Assembly (NCBI GenBank): GCA_902780405.1
Contig: CACZFI010000006.1
Span: 62,001-126,000, forward strand
From: an uncultured Lachnospiraceae bacterium
Lineage (GTDB): Bacteria > Bacillota > Clostridia > Lachnospirales > Lachnospiraceae
Length of the DNA stretch: 64,000 bases
Reading direction: 5' to 3'
Shown: positions 42,721-52,119 of the stretch, one piece after another
How positions within the stretch are numbered: the stretch's first letter is position 1
Layout: every line of letters starts with the position of its first letter
Program-made: the position numbers and the translations under genes
The notes under the pieces: model-generated
Told to the model about the DNA's origin: nothing
Seen by the model: the letters and a program-made list of their open reading frames with translations, nothing else
Database searches by the model: none

Positions 42721-43614
42721 TTACTCGGAGCGGATGACGACCTTGCCGTCCTCAACGGAGACGCGCACCTTGTTGGAATCGATGCCGGCGGCGGCGAGCA
42801 TCTCCTCAGAAAGCTGGACACGGTGCGCCTTGTCCATGACAGAGAATTCGTCGTGCGTTTCCACTGCCCCGTCACCAATTTTATGTAAACTGGATTTGTA
42901 TTCATCCCGGACGATCTTTTCCGTGGAGATCTTTCCATCGGAGATCATCAGTACGCGGTCTACCTGGGAGGCCAGTTTCATATCATGCGTTACAATGATG
43001 ATGGTAAGACCGAGTTCCTTGTTAAGCTTGCGAAACAAGGAAAGGATCTTCGCACTGGTCTTGGTATCCACCGCACCGGTCGGCTCATCCGCAAGCAAAA
43101 TGGAAGGATTGTTTGCAAGCGCAACCGCAATGGATACGCGTTGCTGCTCACCACCCGACATCTGTCTCGGATAGGAGTCCTTCTTGTGCGTCATCCCAAC
43201 CAGCTCAAGAAGCTCCGCAGCCCTTGCCTTCTTCTCCGCCGTCTTCATTCCGGAGAAATTCATGGATGCCTCGATATTCTCAATCGAGGTCAAATACGGA
43301 AAGAGATTTCGGCTGCTCTTTTGCCACACAAAGCCGATGGTACGCTTCCTGTAGGCTACCATCTCCCGTTCCTTCATCTCGGCAAGGCTTATTCCATCCA
43401 CGGTGATCCTTCCGGCTGACGGAGTCTCAAGTCCCCCGATGATGTTCATGAGGGTACTCTTTCCGCTGCCGCTCTTTCCGATGACAGAAAGCATCTCCCC
43501 GCGGTTCACCGTAAGATCAAGTCCCTGAAGGGCCATAACCTCGATATCCTTGGTCTTATAGATTTTTACCAGACTGTCGCAGACGATCAGCGGTTCCTTT
43601 TCATTTTCGTACAT
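42721..43614 (-). CDS. ABC transporter ATP-binding protein 2 of the export operon
   Basis: 297 residues. Walker A GKSGSGKST, signature MSGGEQQRVS, Walker B ILLADEPTGAVD, and switch His in VTHD are complete. After the ATPase core (about 230 residues) comes an extra C-terminal region of about 65 residues (TEKIVRDEYKSSLHKIGDG...EDGKVVIRSE), not usual for MacB-type ATPases. It overlaps the other ATPase by 14 bases. Last gene of the export operon; its 3' end abuts repeat copy D with no other terminator visible. Confidence 0.9.
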   Translation of the reverse strand: MYENEKEPLIVCDSLVKIYKTKDIEVMALQGLDLTVNRGEMLSVIGKSGSGKSTLMNIIGGLETPSAGRITVDGISLAEMKEREMVAYRKRTIGFVWQKSSRNLFPYLTSIENIEASMNFSGMKTAEKKARAAELLELVGMTHKKDSYPRQMSGGEQQRVSIAVALANNPSILLADEPTGAVDTKTSAKILSLFRKLNKELGLTIIIVTHDMKLASQVDRVLMISDGKISTEKIVRDEYKSSLHKIGDGAVETHDEFSVMDKAHRVQLSEEMLAAAGIDSNKVRVSVEDGKVVIRSE

Positions 43615-44284
43615 GCGTCAGCTCACCGTCCTCCATCTCATACAACATATCACCCATATCCATCAAGTTCGGATCATGCGTCGTCATCACAATGGTGATT
43701 CCCTCTTTCTCGATCAGCGAAGAAAAGAGATCCATCACGCGAAGTCCAGTTGCTGTATCCAGCGCGCCGGTAGGCTCATCCGCGAAGATGACCTTGGGCT
43801 TCGGTGCAATGGCCCGAGCGATTGCGATACGCTGCTGCTCACCGCCGGACATCTGTCCCGGCATATGCATCATACGCTCATCCATTCCGACCAAGGCAAG
43901 AACTTCTCTAATTCTTGCATCACGCTCTTCCTCGGGAACACCCGCAAGTCGGAGGGAAAAGTCCACATTCTCATAGGCATTCATGATAGGAATTAAAGCC
44001 ACGGACTGGAATACGAATCCGATATTTTCTCTTCGGAGTTTCTCAAGCTGCTCCACTGAAAGATCCCCGTACCGGATATCCTCGAAGAATACGTCTCCGG
44101 AAGTCGGAGCATCTAAAGTGCTTAAGATATTTAGCAGCGTGGTCTTGCCGCTTCCCGATCTTCCCTTTAGGATTACCAGACTCTGTCTCGGAATCTCCAT
44201 ATCTACATGGGAAAGGGCCGTAAAGTCCTCTCCGCCGGTGCGAAAGACCCTGACGATATCTTTTGCTTCCATGATGGTATCCAT
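43601..44284 (-). CDS. ABC transporter ATP-binding protein 1 of the export operon
   Basis: 227 residues, MacB/LolD type. Walker A GRSGSGKTT, signature MSGGEQQRIA, Walker B VIFADEPTGALD, switch His in TTHD. Start at 44284 (MDTIMEAKDIVRVF) has AGGAGGT about 10 bases upstream. Together with the second ATPase it may form a heterodimer on the single permease. Confidence 0.9.
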   Translation of the reverse strand: MDTIMEAKDIVRVFRTGGEDFTALSHVDMEIPRQSLVILKGRSGSGKTTLLNILSTLDAPTSGDVFFEDIRYGDLSVEQLEKLRRENIGFVFQSVALIPIMNAYENVDFSLRLAGVPEEERDARIREVLALVGMDERMMHMPGQMSGGEQQRIAIARAIAPKPKVIFADEPTGALDTATGLRVMDLFSSLIEKEGITIVMTTHDPNLMDMGDMLYEMEDGELTHVRK

Positions 44285-44300
44285 GATCTGCCGCACCTCC

Positions 44301-47144
44301 TTAATCTTCTCCAAGCTTTAAGGCCTGGGTAATATTGAGCGATCTGACGAGTTTTCGAAGCACAAGCGCGCAGGCGGTAAGCATCACAAGGATTACCGCC
44401 GCAAGTTTTATGACATCGCCGGCCTCGTAGTAAATTGCCATAGGTACATTGTGCTTTTCCGGAAGGTAGGCCACGCCGTAAAGCCCTGCGAAAAGCAGGG
44501 TTGCGATCACGCCCACAAGTCCGCCGGCAAGCACGGTAAGAACAGTTGAAAACATGTGCTCTGTCACAAGCATATGGTTGATATCCTTAACGCGAAGTCC
44601 CATCGCCCGGTATACGCCAAAGAGCAATTCTCTTTGCTTAATAGACGAAATCCAGTAGATCAAGAATCCGATAGAACAAAGCACGATGGCCACCATAAAG
44701 GACAGGGTAAACATACCGTTGGTGATTCTCATGATGGCACTTTCCTTCATATCCTTCACCATGGTGGTACGATTGGAGAGAGAATCGATCTCTACGCCCT
44801 CAGAAGTAAGCGCACTGCTTACCTCGTCCGCAGTAGCCCCCTCGGCAAGATCGATCCAGATCTGGTAAGGAGAAATCTTGTAGGCGGAAACAACGGAAGC
44901 ATAGTTTGCCACAACCAAGTAGCGTTCCTTCTCTACCGTCTTTCCCTTTTCATCTTCCTCGTAATGATATCTGTTATATCCCGGCCAGTTATCTACCACG
45001 GCAACAATCTCCGGGTTCATGGTTCCCCTTAAGTCGCTTGCACGCGGTGTAATATCGTAGTTACGATCAATGGTCAGTCTGTCTCCAACGCCGACACCGA
45101 AATCCTTTGCCAGGTTTGAAGATACGATCACGCCGTTCTTTGCTTCGGCAAGCGCATTTAAGTGGTGATACCAGTGGATATCGGGTGACAGTTTCGGATC
45201 AAGACTTGCCGTCTCTCCGAAGGCCTTGGTGGATATACCCATCATCAGCACATCGTCCGAAGATGCTTTCTTGGCCTTGGCTTTACATTTGCAGACGATC
45301 ACTCTTGTCACACGGTCGGCAAGACCTGCGCCGACGAGCGCCTCATACTTGGAGTAATCCGGTTCGTTGTACTCGTACTCCGTCTGCGGTCCCGCGCCCT
45401 TGTCCACGGTAAATGTCGTCATCTTCCAGTGTTCCTGCAAGGTCATATCCGCGCCGAGATTGTAATCGATCCGGTCTTCGTAATTTCTGTTGATGGTACG
45501 CGCCGCATTCGCATTAAAAAGTCCCAAAGATACGGTCAGGATCATGAAGACGGCGATGAAGCCCTGGCTTTTCACCGTTCGTGTGATCTGCAGGAAGGAT
45601 GCGTAAGCAACCGGCTTCCATCTTCTCCTGCCGATACGGTAAATGAGTCGAACCAACATATGGATCAGGCGAAGCGTAAAAAGTCCCGCCGCGATCACAA
45701 AGATGGTAGAGTCAAGGAACATCAGCGGATCCATATGATTGCCGGAAAGTGCCAAAAGACGCATGCTGTCCTTCTGGTTGTTGAAGTTGTAAAGCATGTA
45801 CACGGAAACAAGAAGAAGCACGATATCGAGGTAGAACTTCTCCCACAAGGGTTTGCCTGTTTCGTTACCACGGGATTTTTGTTGAACGATGGTAACGCCC
45901 GCAGAAAGGACCACGGGAAGCAGCACAAAGAAGATGCCGATTGCCGCACCCATGAGTGCATAGGGAAGCATCTGCCATACAGGCGCATAGGTGTTAAGCC
46001 CGGAGAATTCAAATGTAAGGAAATCCGTCGCCGAGGCGGACAGTCTGCACAGGCCATAGCCAAGCGGAAGTCCTATAACGATCGCCGCAAGCGAAAGGAT
46101 TGCCGTGGAAAGCGCATAGAGACCGATCACCTGAAGTTTACTGATACCACGGCTTCTTAAAGTCGCAATTTCCGCGATTTCGGAATCAATGATGCGTCCC
46201 GAAACCATATAGATGAAGGCAAGCACCATGCCGAGCATGGGAAGTTCCAACACAAAGAGCGTGGTAAGAATGCTTCTCTTGCCTGCATCGTAAGACTTAA
46301 TGGCATCGTTCATGTTGTCGGAGAATCCGGGATTGTTCTTCTCCCGACGGATCACTTCCTTCACCCTCTCGATATTAGTGTGATTCATATCTCTGTAATC
46401 GTAGATCACGCGATAGAAAACGGAAGTCTCACCGAGCGGATAGTTTTCCATCAGGCGTTCCATATCCTCTGGCAAGATATAACAGGCCGATTCCTCCGTC
46501 GCAGGATCCGTCTGCCAGAACAGCGTGTCTGTCTCGTCTGCAGCATAGATGCCGGCAACAGTAAGCGCAAACTCGGTCTTTTTCTCTCCGGAGATAAAAT
46601 AAAAGTCCACAGTCTCTCCGACCGTTAAGTTCATCTGATCCATCACACGCGCAGATATAAGACACGGAATCTCATCTCCCTGTCTTTGATATTCGGCAAG
46701 ACCTGTTCCGTCGCAGATCACTGCATGCGACTCTAAATCCGGCATACAGGAAATGTCTAATGCCACCGACTTGGCGCGATTTAACCCGGCATTGGAAAAA
46801 CGACTGCGACCGATCTGCCTCTCGGTTCTTATCACAGTCTGTCTGTCAATCACCGAAAGATCCGAGAGGTCCTTCTCCCACTGTCCCGCGCTTACTGAAA
46901 TCTGACTGTCGATTCCGGACTTTGTCGCACCTTCTGCCATCACAAAGTCAACACCCATTACTGCCGGATAGATGTTCTTTTCAGAAACTTCTTCTTCAAA
47001 CACGGAAAGAAGCAGACGATCCAAAGAGCCGTACTTAAAGACCGGCTGACAAGTAAGCACCGCCACAAGGAAGGTAAGTCCAAGCAACAGACATACAGAA
47101 AGCCATCCCTTATTCTTTATTTTCTGCATTACATAAGTAATCAA
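44301..47144 (-). CDS. FtsX-type ABC permease of the export operon
   Basis: 947 residues. One N-terminal helix (about 15-32) and a large outside region of about 260 residues come first. The first helix block follows (about 300-430, including IDSEIAEIATLRSRGISKLQ), then two helices and a second outside part. The last block (about 820-940) holds LFGVYRAMGLRVKDINHML. Both FtsX domains are present. Adjacent adaptor genes suggest a MacAB-like tripartite design adapted to a Gram-positive envelope. Confidence 0.9.
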   Translation of the reverse strand: MITYVMQKIKNKGWLSVCLLLGLTFLVAVLTCQPVFKYGSLDRLLLSVFEEEVSEKNIYPAVMGVDFVMAEGATKSGIDSQISVSAGQWEKDLSDLSVIDRQTVIRTERQIGRSRFSNAGLNRAKSVALDISCMPDLESHAVICDGTGLAEYQRQGDEIPCLISARVMDQMNLTVGETVDFYFISGEKKTEFALTVAGIYAADETDTLFWQTDPATEESACYILPEDMERLMENYPLGETSVFYRVIYDYRDMNHTNIERVKEVIRREKNNPGFSDNMNDAIKSYDAGKRSILTTLFVLELPMLGMVLAFIYMVSGRIIDSEIAEIATLRSRGISKLQVIGLYALSTAILSLAAIVIGLPLGYGLCRLSASATDFLTFEFSGLNTYAPVWQMLPYALMGAAIGIFFVLLPVVLSAGVTIVQQKSRGNETGKPLWEKFYLDIVLLLVSVYMLYNFNNQKDSMRLLALSGNHMDPLMFLDSTIFVIAAGLFTLRLIHMLVRLIYRIGRRRWKPVAYASFLQITRTVKSQGFIAVFMILTVSLGLFNANAARTINRNYEDRIDYNLGADMTLQEHWKMTTFTVDKGAGPQTEYEYNEPDYSKYEALVGAGLADRVTRVIVCKCKAKAKKASSDDVLMMGISTKAFGETASLDPKLSPDIHWYHHLNALAEAKNGVIVSSNLAKDFGVGVGDRLTIDRNYDITPRASDLRGTMNPEIVAVVDNWPGYNRYHYEEDEKGKTVEKERYLVVANYASVVSAYKISPYQIWIDLAEGATADEVSSALTSEGVEIDSLSNRTTMVKDMKESAIMRITNGMFTLSFMVAIVLCSIGFLIYWISSIKQRELLFGVYRAMGLRVKDINHMLVTEHMFSTVLTVLAGGLVGVIATLLFAGLYGVAYLPEKHNVPMAIYYEAGDVIKLAAVILVMLTACALVLRKLVRSLNITQALKLGED

Positions 47145-47153
47145 AACCCTACG

Positions 47154-49448
47154 TTACTCCTCTTCAATGGCAACCACGTCACCGTCGGAAAGACCGCTTA
47201 CGACAACAATCACTTTCTGCTTTACGGCAAATGCATCGGACCCGCCCTCGGATACCGTGTAATCCGCCTTTTTGATGTATTGCTTTACCAGATGATCCCC
47301 TTCGAGTTTCCAGACGAAGTACTTCATCCTGGATTCATTGACAGGGTTTTTCTCGGTATAAACCGCCTTGTCGGGTACGATGATGGCATTTGAAAACTTG
47401 GAGTCCTCAGCCTCAACCGACATGCTTCCGGTCTCATTGTATATTCCTTCATCCTCCACCGAAACGCAGTGACGAAGTTTGGATGCGCCCTCATCTACCG
47501 AAGTGGTAAGATAAGCGACATCGCCCTTGGTTGTAAGATAGACCGGACTTTCTTTTTCGGAACATCCCGTGTAGCCGGTGATCGTTCCCGTATATTTCTT
47601 TCCACCTGCAACGGAAAATGTAACCTTCTGTCCGATGGGAAGCTTCTTATCAAAGGAAAGAAGCGCCGATGCGCCCTCGGGAACTTTGACGGTGCAGATC
47701 GCTCCGCCCTCCGTAATCTCCGTATCCGCCGCTACCGCAAGCTGTCCGATCACACCATCATAGTCGGAATAAACAGAGAATCGTCCGGTGCCGTCGTTGT
47801 TGGTATTGGCTTTGTCATAGGCTTTGGCAAGCTCCGCATAAGCATAGTCATAGCCCGCAGCCGCAAGTTCTTTATCCACGGAAAGGATGGCGATGGAAAG
47901 AGACAGTTCCTTAGTGAGATTCGGATCCTTCTTCCCATCGGAAGGACTTGCCGTATCCGTCGGCGTCGCTTTGATCGCATTCGCGGGTGTCGCAGGCGGT
48001 GCCACCGGAAGCACGGCCGAAACGGCCTCCTCCTGTTTTTTCTTTTCTTCCAGTTCCTTGATCTGCTCGTTCAGCTGCCTGATATTCTTTTGATACTGAT
48101 CCTCGAGGCCGGTCATGGACGTGCGGATTTCTGTAAGTTCCGCATTACCGATCTCCGTGCGGATCACGCAGATCAAATCCCCTGCCGCTACCGGATCACC
48201 GTTTTTCTTGTATACGCTCTCCACCACGCCCGTATAGCGTGAGGAAATTTTTCTGACAGATGCGCTCTCCACCGTATAATGGTTTGTGGTCTGCTTGCCG
48301 TCATAGTCAACAGCCTTTAATTCTACCGTCTGATAATGCTCCGGATAAGCGATATCCGAACTGTAGAACACCTGCTCTCCCTCCGAGAGTCCGTCTAAGA
48401 CTTCGGAATTGGTGTCATCCTTTCGTCCGAGCTTCACGTAGCGTTTCTCACGGCCCGTTTCCGTAGCCACATACACAAAGTCTCCCTTTGAATCGGAGAA
48501 TACGGAATCATTTCCCACCAGTAAAACACCATTGATCACATTTTTGGTGAAAAAGACCGGCACCTTGCTCCCCGCCTCCGGCATGAGTCCTGGCTGATCA
48601 TAGGTAAGACGAAGCGCAGGGTATTTCTTGCTTCTTTCCGCAACCGATCGCTCCTGTCCGGAGTAGTCAAGTGACTTCAGCGTTGCCTTCCTGTCGCCGG
48701 ACATCGCATAGATCTCATCATAGGAATCAATCTTGTCCTTGATGGTAAACTCATCCATACGCAGATAGCAGTCGGATGTATCCGCTACCACAACCACATT
48801 CTCACTGTTGGTGGTGGCGTCAGATTCAACGATACTTTTGACATAGGATACGGTTCCGCCGTGGCTTGCCACCAAAGTTCCGTTGTCTATGATTTCCTGC
48901 TTGTCCCCGATGGTCTCCGATGCGGCCGCAATCCTGTGCGCGGTAAGAAGCCCGTCATATCTGTGGTTTTCATCAAGTACAGCGGCGCGCTGCTCGGCAT
49001 CCGCAAGTGCCTTCGCATCTCCTGCCGCACGCGCCCCTGCAATCTCAAGATCATTCTTTTGCTTTTCTAATGCATACTTTTTGTCATTTAACGAAGCCGT
49101 CGCGGAAAGCATGGCTATTTTGGCATTCAGGGATTCGATGCTGTCCTCCGCATCCTTGGCATCCGCTGTAGCCAAAACCTGTCCTGCCTCCACCTTGTCA
49201 CCGACAGCGACCTCAATCTTATCGATCCTGCAGGGTGTCTTCCAGAAATGGCAGTACTCCATCGGAACCACGGTTCCGAACTGCACCGTCACCTCTCCGA
49301 GATCTCCCACAACCACCGGGCGTGTGGATTCATTGCCCTCCCTCGGCGCTATAAGCTCCGGTGCCGCAGGATAGTGGTGTCCGCAGGCGGAAAGTACCAT
49401 GGCGGCAGCAAGGGCCAGGCCGCAAATTGTCTTCTTTTTCATCCTCAT
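47154..49448 (-). CDS. HlyD-type adaptor lipoprotein, double-length
   Basis: 764 residues. Lipoprotein signal with lipobox LSAC (about residue 22). Biotinyl-lipoyl-type strands (VAVGDKVEAGQVLATADAKD, about 80) and a helical hairpin (about 100-170) are followed by a beta-barrel part. A second lipoyl-like block (YKKNGDPVAAGDLICVI, about 400) then repeats the plan with another coiled coil ending EEKKKQEEAV. It looks like two fused membrane-fusion proteins. Start overlaps the previous adaptor stop by 4 bases. Likely partner of the FtsX permease. Confidence 0.82.
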   Translation of the reverse strand: MRMKKKTICGLALAAAMVLSACGHHYPAAPELIAPREGNESTRPVVVGDLGEVTVQFGTVVPMEYCHFWKTPCRIDKIEVAVGDKVEAGQVLATADAKDAEDSIESLNAKIAMLSATASLNDKKYALEKQKNDLEIAGARAAGDAKALADAEQRAAVLDENHRYDGLLTAHRIAAASETIGDKQEIIDNGTLVASHGGTVSYVKSIVESDATTNSENVVVVADTSDCYLRMDEFTIKDKIDSYDEIYAMSGDRKATLKSLDYSGQERSVAERSKKYPALRLTYDQPGLMPEAGSKVPVFFTKNVINGVLLVGNDSVFSDSKGDFVYVATETGREKRYVKLGRKDDTNSEVLDGLSEGEQVFYSSDIAYPEHYQTVELKAVDYDGKQTTNHYTVESASVRKISSRYTGVVESVYKKNGDPVAAGDLICVIRTEIGNAELTEIRTSMTGLEDQYQKNIRQLNEQIKELEEKKKQEEAVSAVLPVAPPATPANAIKATPTDTASPSDGKKDPNLTKELSLSIAILSVDKELAAAGYDYAYAELAKAYDKANTNNDGTGRFSVYSDYDGVIGQLAVAADTEITEGGAICTVKVPEGASALLSFDKKLPIGQKVTFSVAGGKKYTGTITGYTGCSEKESPVYLTTKGDVAYLTTSVDEGASKLRHCVSVEDEGIYNETGSMSVEAEDSKFSNAIIVPDKAVYTEKNPVNESRMKYFVWKLEGDHLVKQYIKKADYTVSEGGSDAFAVKQKVIVVVSGLSDGDVVAIEEE

Positions 49449-50455
49449 CGCGCGTCCTTCACCACCCTGTCTCCGTCGGAAAGCCCCTTCAGGATGACCC
49501 TTTCGCTTCCGACAATCTCCCCGGTCTCAACCTCCACGGCATGCCGGTAGCCTTCCTCGTTCACCTTATATACATAGTCATGACCGTCCTCGGCGGAAAA
49601 CACCGCATACTCCGGCACCATAACCACATTCTTCATCGTTGTCTTTTCGATCCGCATATTCATCTGCGTCACATCCGCCACACCCATACCGTGATCGGCA
49701 AATGTAAATGTCAGGCGTTTCACGCTTCTTCCGTCATCCTCCTTACCGACTTCCTCCACGGATAAAAGCTCCATATCATATTCGGATACGGCAAAGGAAG
49801 CGGGATACACTTCTCCCACCTTGAAATCATAATCCTCGGAAGTCTCTGCCACAAACTGATTATCACTGTAAGTTACGGAAAACAATGTGTAACCCGGAAA
49901 AGCAACGCCGTAGGAAAGCATCTCGTGTACGGAGGAAACCACCCCGTTGCCTTCCGCAATGAGGTTGTAGCTTGCCATCCGCGCACGGTAATCCTCGGCG
50001 TAGGCTGCAGCGATTTCCGCATCCGCCTGAATCTCCTTGATCTCTTCGCTGTAGTCGTTTCCCGGCTCAAGCTTGGCAAGATTCTCGTAATGCTCGATCA
50101 AGAGACGGTCCTCCTCCAGCCGGTCCTCGGATTCCTCCATCTTCTTTTCGAGACCTTCGGACGCAAAGGTGACCATCACATCCCCTGCCTGAACCTGATC
50201 TCCTTCCTTGATGTTCACGGACTCTAAGACAGGCTCCGGGAGTGTTGTTCGATAATCTACTTTTTTGGTATCATGGGATTTTAAGACGAGTTCCACCGTC
50301 GGCGTAGCGTCGGTCATGGTGGCCGTCACGGTGTCCACGCTCCGCACATCATAATCGGAGAGCGTGGGACGCGAAAGCTCCGGCCGGTCTTTTCCGATAC
50401 AGCCGGTCAGTGCCAAAAGCGCGCTTATAAGAATAAAGAAATAAAAACGTTTCAT
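49445..50455 (-). CDS. HlyD/RND-type adaptor lipoprotein
   Basis: 336 residues. Lipobox LTGC (about residue 19). A lipoyl half-motif (VNIKEGDQVQAGDVMVTFAS, about 84-103) is followed by a coiled-coil hairpin (about 105-165), the second lipoyl half (GNGVVSSVHEMLSYGVAF) and beta-barrel domains. It ends with the ILKGLSDGDRVVKD strand typical of membrane-fusion proteins. Starts 12 bases after the flippase gene. Confidence 0.85.
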   Translation of the reverse strand: MKRFYFFILISALLALTGCIGKDRPELSRPTLSDYDVRSVDTVTATMTDATPTVELVLKSHDTKKVDYRTTLPEPVLESVNIKEGDQVQAGDVMVTFASEGLEKKMEESEDRLEEDRLLIEHYENLAKLEPGNDYSEEIKEIQADAEIAAAYAEDYRARMASYNLIAEGNGVVSSVHEMLSYGVAFPGYTLFSVTYSDNQFVAETSEDYDFKVGEVYPASFAVSEYDMELLSVEEVGKEDDGRSVKRLTFTFADHGMGVADVTQMNMRIEKTTMKNVVMVPEYAVFSAEDGHDYVYKVNEEGYRHAVEVETGEIVGSERVILKGLSDGDRVVKDAR

Positions 50456-50467
50456 AAAAAACGGATA

Positions 50468-52021
50468 TCAGCCTCGATGAATCATACGAAGTGCCAGTTC
50501 CTTGGCAGCCCCGTACTCCTTCGTCTTTCTGAAGAAAATGTAAAACAGCAGGTTCGATACCACGGCACATACTACTATTTTTGCACCCATATACAGGTAA
50601 GCGGTAAGAGGCGTGGCATGATCCGGTGAGTACCAGATTGTCGGGATCAGGTTTGTCACCAGATAGGTAAGCGCCGTAACAACGGCCGTCACCACCGTGT
50701 AGTAGGTAAGCTTTCCGACGTATGAGCGCATACTCCTCTTGAATAAGGTTGTAAACAGATTCTTTAAAATCCAGGGCATGCCGACCACCACGATGGAGAA
50801 CACCGTGGAAAAAATGATGCCGTAAAGCCCGATAAACTGTACCAGGATGACATTAAGCAGCAGATTGACACCTGCCGTTACAAGCGGACGAAAACGGTCC
50901 TCGTGCCAGATACCCGCCGCATCCTTAAAGGTAACCAGGATCTGATTCGCCTGATCCACATAGAAGAAGACGGCAAAGGCGATCACGATTCCGAAGGGCA
51001 GAATCTCACCCTTCGCCCAGATCGTCATAAACGGTTGGAACATGGTGACAAGTTCCGCCGAACAAAAGCCAACCAGCCAGAGCACCAGAAACGTCATACG
51101 CTTTAAGTCATTGTAGTTTTTCTCGGATGTCTCGGTAATGATACTGTCACCGATACCGCTCATGACGGAATCATAGATTACCAGGAGCACATTGAGCAGT
51201 GCCGTGATGATCATGAAATAATTCTGGTATACGCCCAACACATGGAGTCCGAGAAATGCGGAGATCACAATGGAATCCGCAGACGTTATGATGACCATAC
51301 CGATCTTCATGGTAAAAAGATCTTTGATCTTTCCGTTGATCACATCCACCTGCGCCTTTGGCAGATCTCCCTCCGGCTTGTAATCCGGGTATTTCTTGTC
51401 CGCACAGATGGAAGTGATGATGTTCGTCAGCACCTGCGTGATGATCTGTACGATGAGGTACAGATAATAATCCCTGAAGAAAATGATCACAACAAAATGC
51501 GACACATACATCAGCGTGTTGGTAAACAGCGTGATCTTGCTTATGATATCACGTCTTTGATGTGCGACCAGGAGACTGTTCTTGTAAGCATACAGCCAGT
51601 AAGTCATCACGGTTGAAAGCAGATTCAGCCAGTACACCACGTAGAGATTGATATCCGCGGGGACGTCTTTTTTGACAAGCATGGGGATGGCCGGCGTAAG
51701 TGCAAGTCCCACGGCACCGATGATGGCGCCGATAATCCGGTAGTAGGTCCTGTACATCTTGAGGAGGGCACAGATGGTCTTCGTGTCCTTCTCGATGATG
51801 GGCAGGTACATACTGTAGACCATGGCCGATCCCACACCGAGCTCTGCGATACTGAGTGCAAAAAGAACGGATGTAAACAGACTGTTTAATCCAAGATAGT
51901 TTAAGCCCATGTAATACATCATCGCCGTACGGATCACGAAAGGTACGACAATCTGATAGCATCTTAAAACAACGCCGAACATGATATTTCTGGATGCATT
52001 TTTGGTTCTGCTGTCAGGCAT
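50468..52021 (-). CDS. Wzx/MATE-type polysaccharide flippase
   Basis: 517 residues with about 14 transmembrane helices. The N-terminal GVVLRCYQIVVPFVIRTAMM, GLNYLGLNSLFTSVLFALSI and AELGVGSAMVYSMY are typical of oligosaccharide flippases of the MVF superfamily. It would move lipid-linked glycan across the membrane. First gene of the six-gene export operon, so glycan transfer and the ABC/adaptor machine are co-expressed. No glycosyltransferase lies in this operon. Confidence 0.88.
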   Translation of the reverse strand: MPDSRTKNASRNIMFGVVLRCYQIVVPFVIRTAMMYYMGLNYLGLNSLFTSVLFALSIAELGVGSAMVYSMYLPIIEKDTKTICALLKMYRTYYRIIGAIIGAVGLALTPAIPMLVKKDVPADINLYVVYWLNLLSTVMTYWLYAYKNSLLVAHQRRDIISKITLFTNTLMYVSHFVVIIFFRDYYLYLIVQIITQVLTNIITSICADKKYPDYKPEGDLPKAQVDVINGKIKDLFTMKIGMVIITSADSIVISAFLGLHVLGVYQNYFMIITALLNVLLVIYDSVMSGIGDSIITETSEKNYNDLKRMTFLVLWLVGFCSAELVTMFQPFMTIWAKGEILPFGIVIAFAVFFYVDQANQILVTFKDAAGIWHEDRFRPLVTAGVNLLLNVILVQFIGLYGIIFSTVFSIVVVGMPWILKNLFTTLFKRSMRSYVGKLTYYTVVTAVVTALTYLVTNLIPTIWYSPDHATPLTAYLYMGAKIVVCAVVSNLLFYIFFRKTKEYGAAKELALRMIHRG

Positions 52022-52060
52022 ACAGGGCCTCTCCTTCGTTTACTTGTAAGAATCAAGAAA

Positions 52061-52083
52061 CGCCGACGCAGCCTGCGTCGGCG
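52061..52083 (-). terminator. GC-rich hairpin after the chemoreceptor, in the export-operon leader
   Basis: Perfect 10-bp stem CGCCGACGCA/TGCGTCGGCG with a GGC loop on the minus strand, followed by only a broken T run (TTTCTTG). It may end chemoreceptor transcription incompletely, or act as an attenuator for the export operon whose promoter lies just before it. Confidence 0.65.
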
Positions 52084-52093
52084 CTTGTTGAAA

Positions 52094-52099
52094 ATTATA
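52094..52099 (-). promoter_or_regulatory. Extended -10 promoter of the export operon
   Basis: Minus strand TGGTATAAT, an extended -10, with a poor -35. It lies between the chemoreceptor stop and the GC-rich hairpin, so the hairpin would be in the leader of the flippase mRNA. Confidence 0.45.
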
Positions 52100-52119
52100 C
52101 CATAATCGGTTGTATTATG

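Noticed and set aside
42663..42938. Open frame overlapping the end of the ABC ATPase gene
   Set aside because: It is a shadow of the ATPase frame and repeat copy D.
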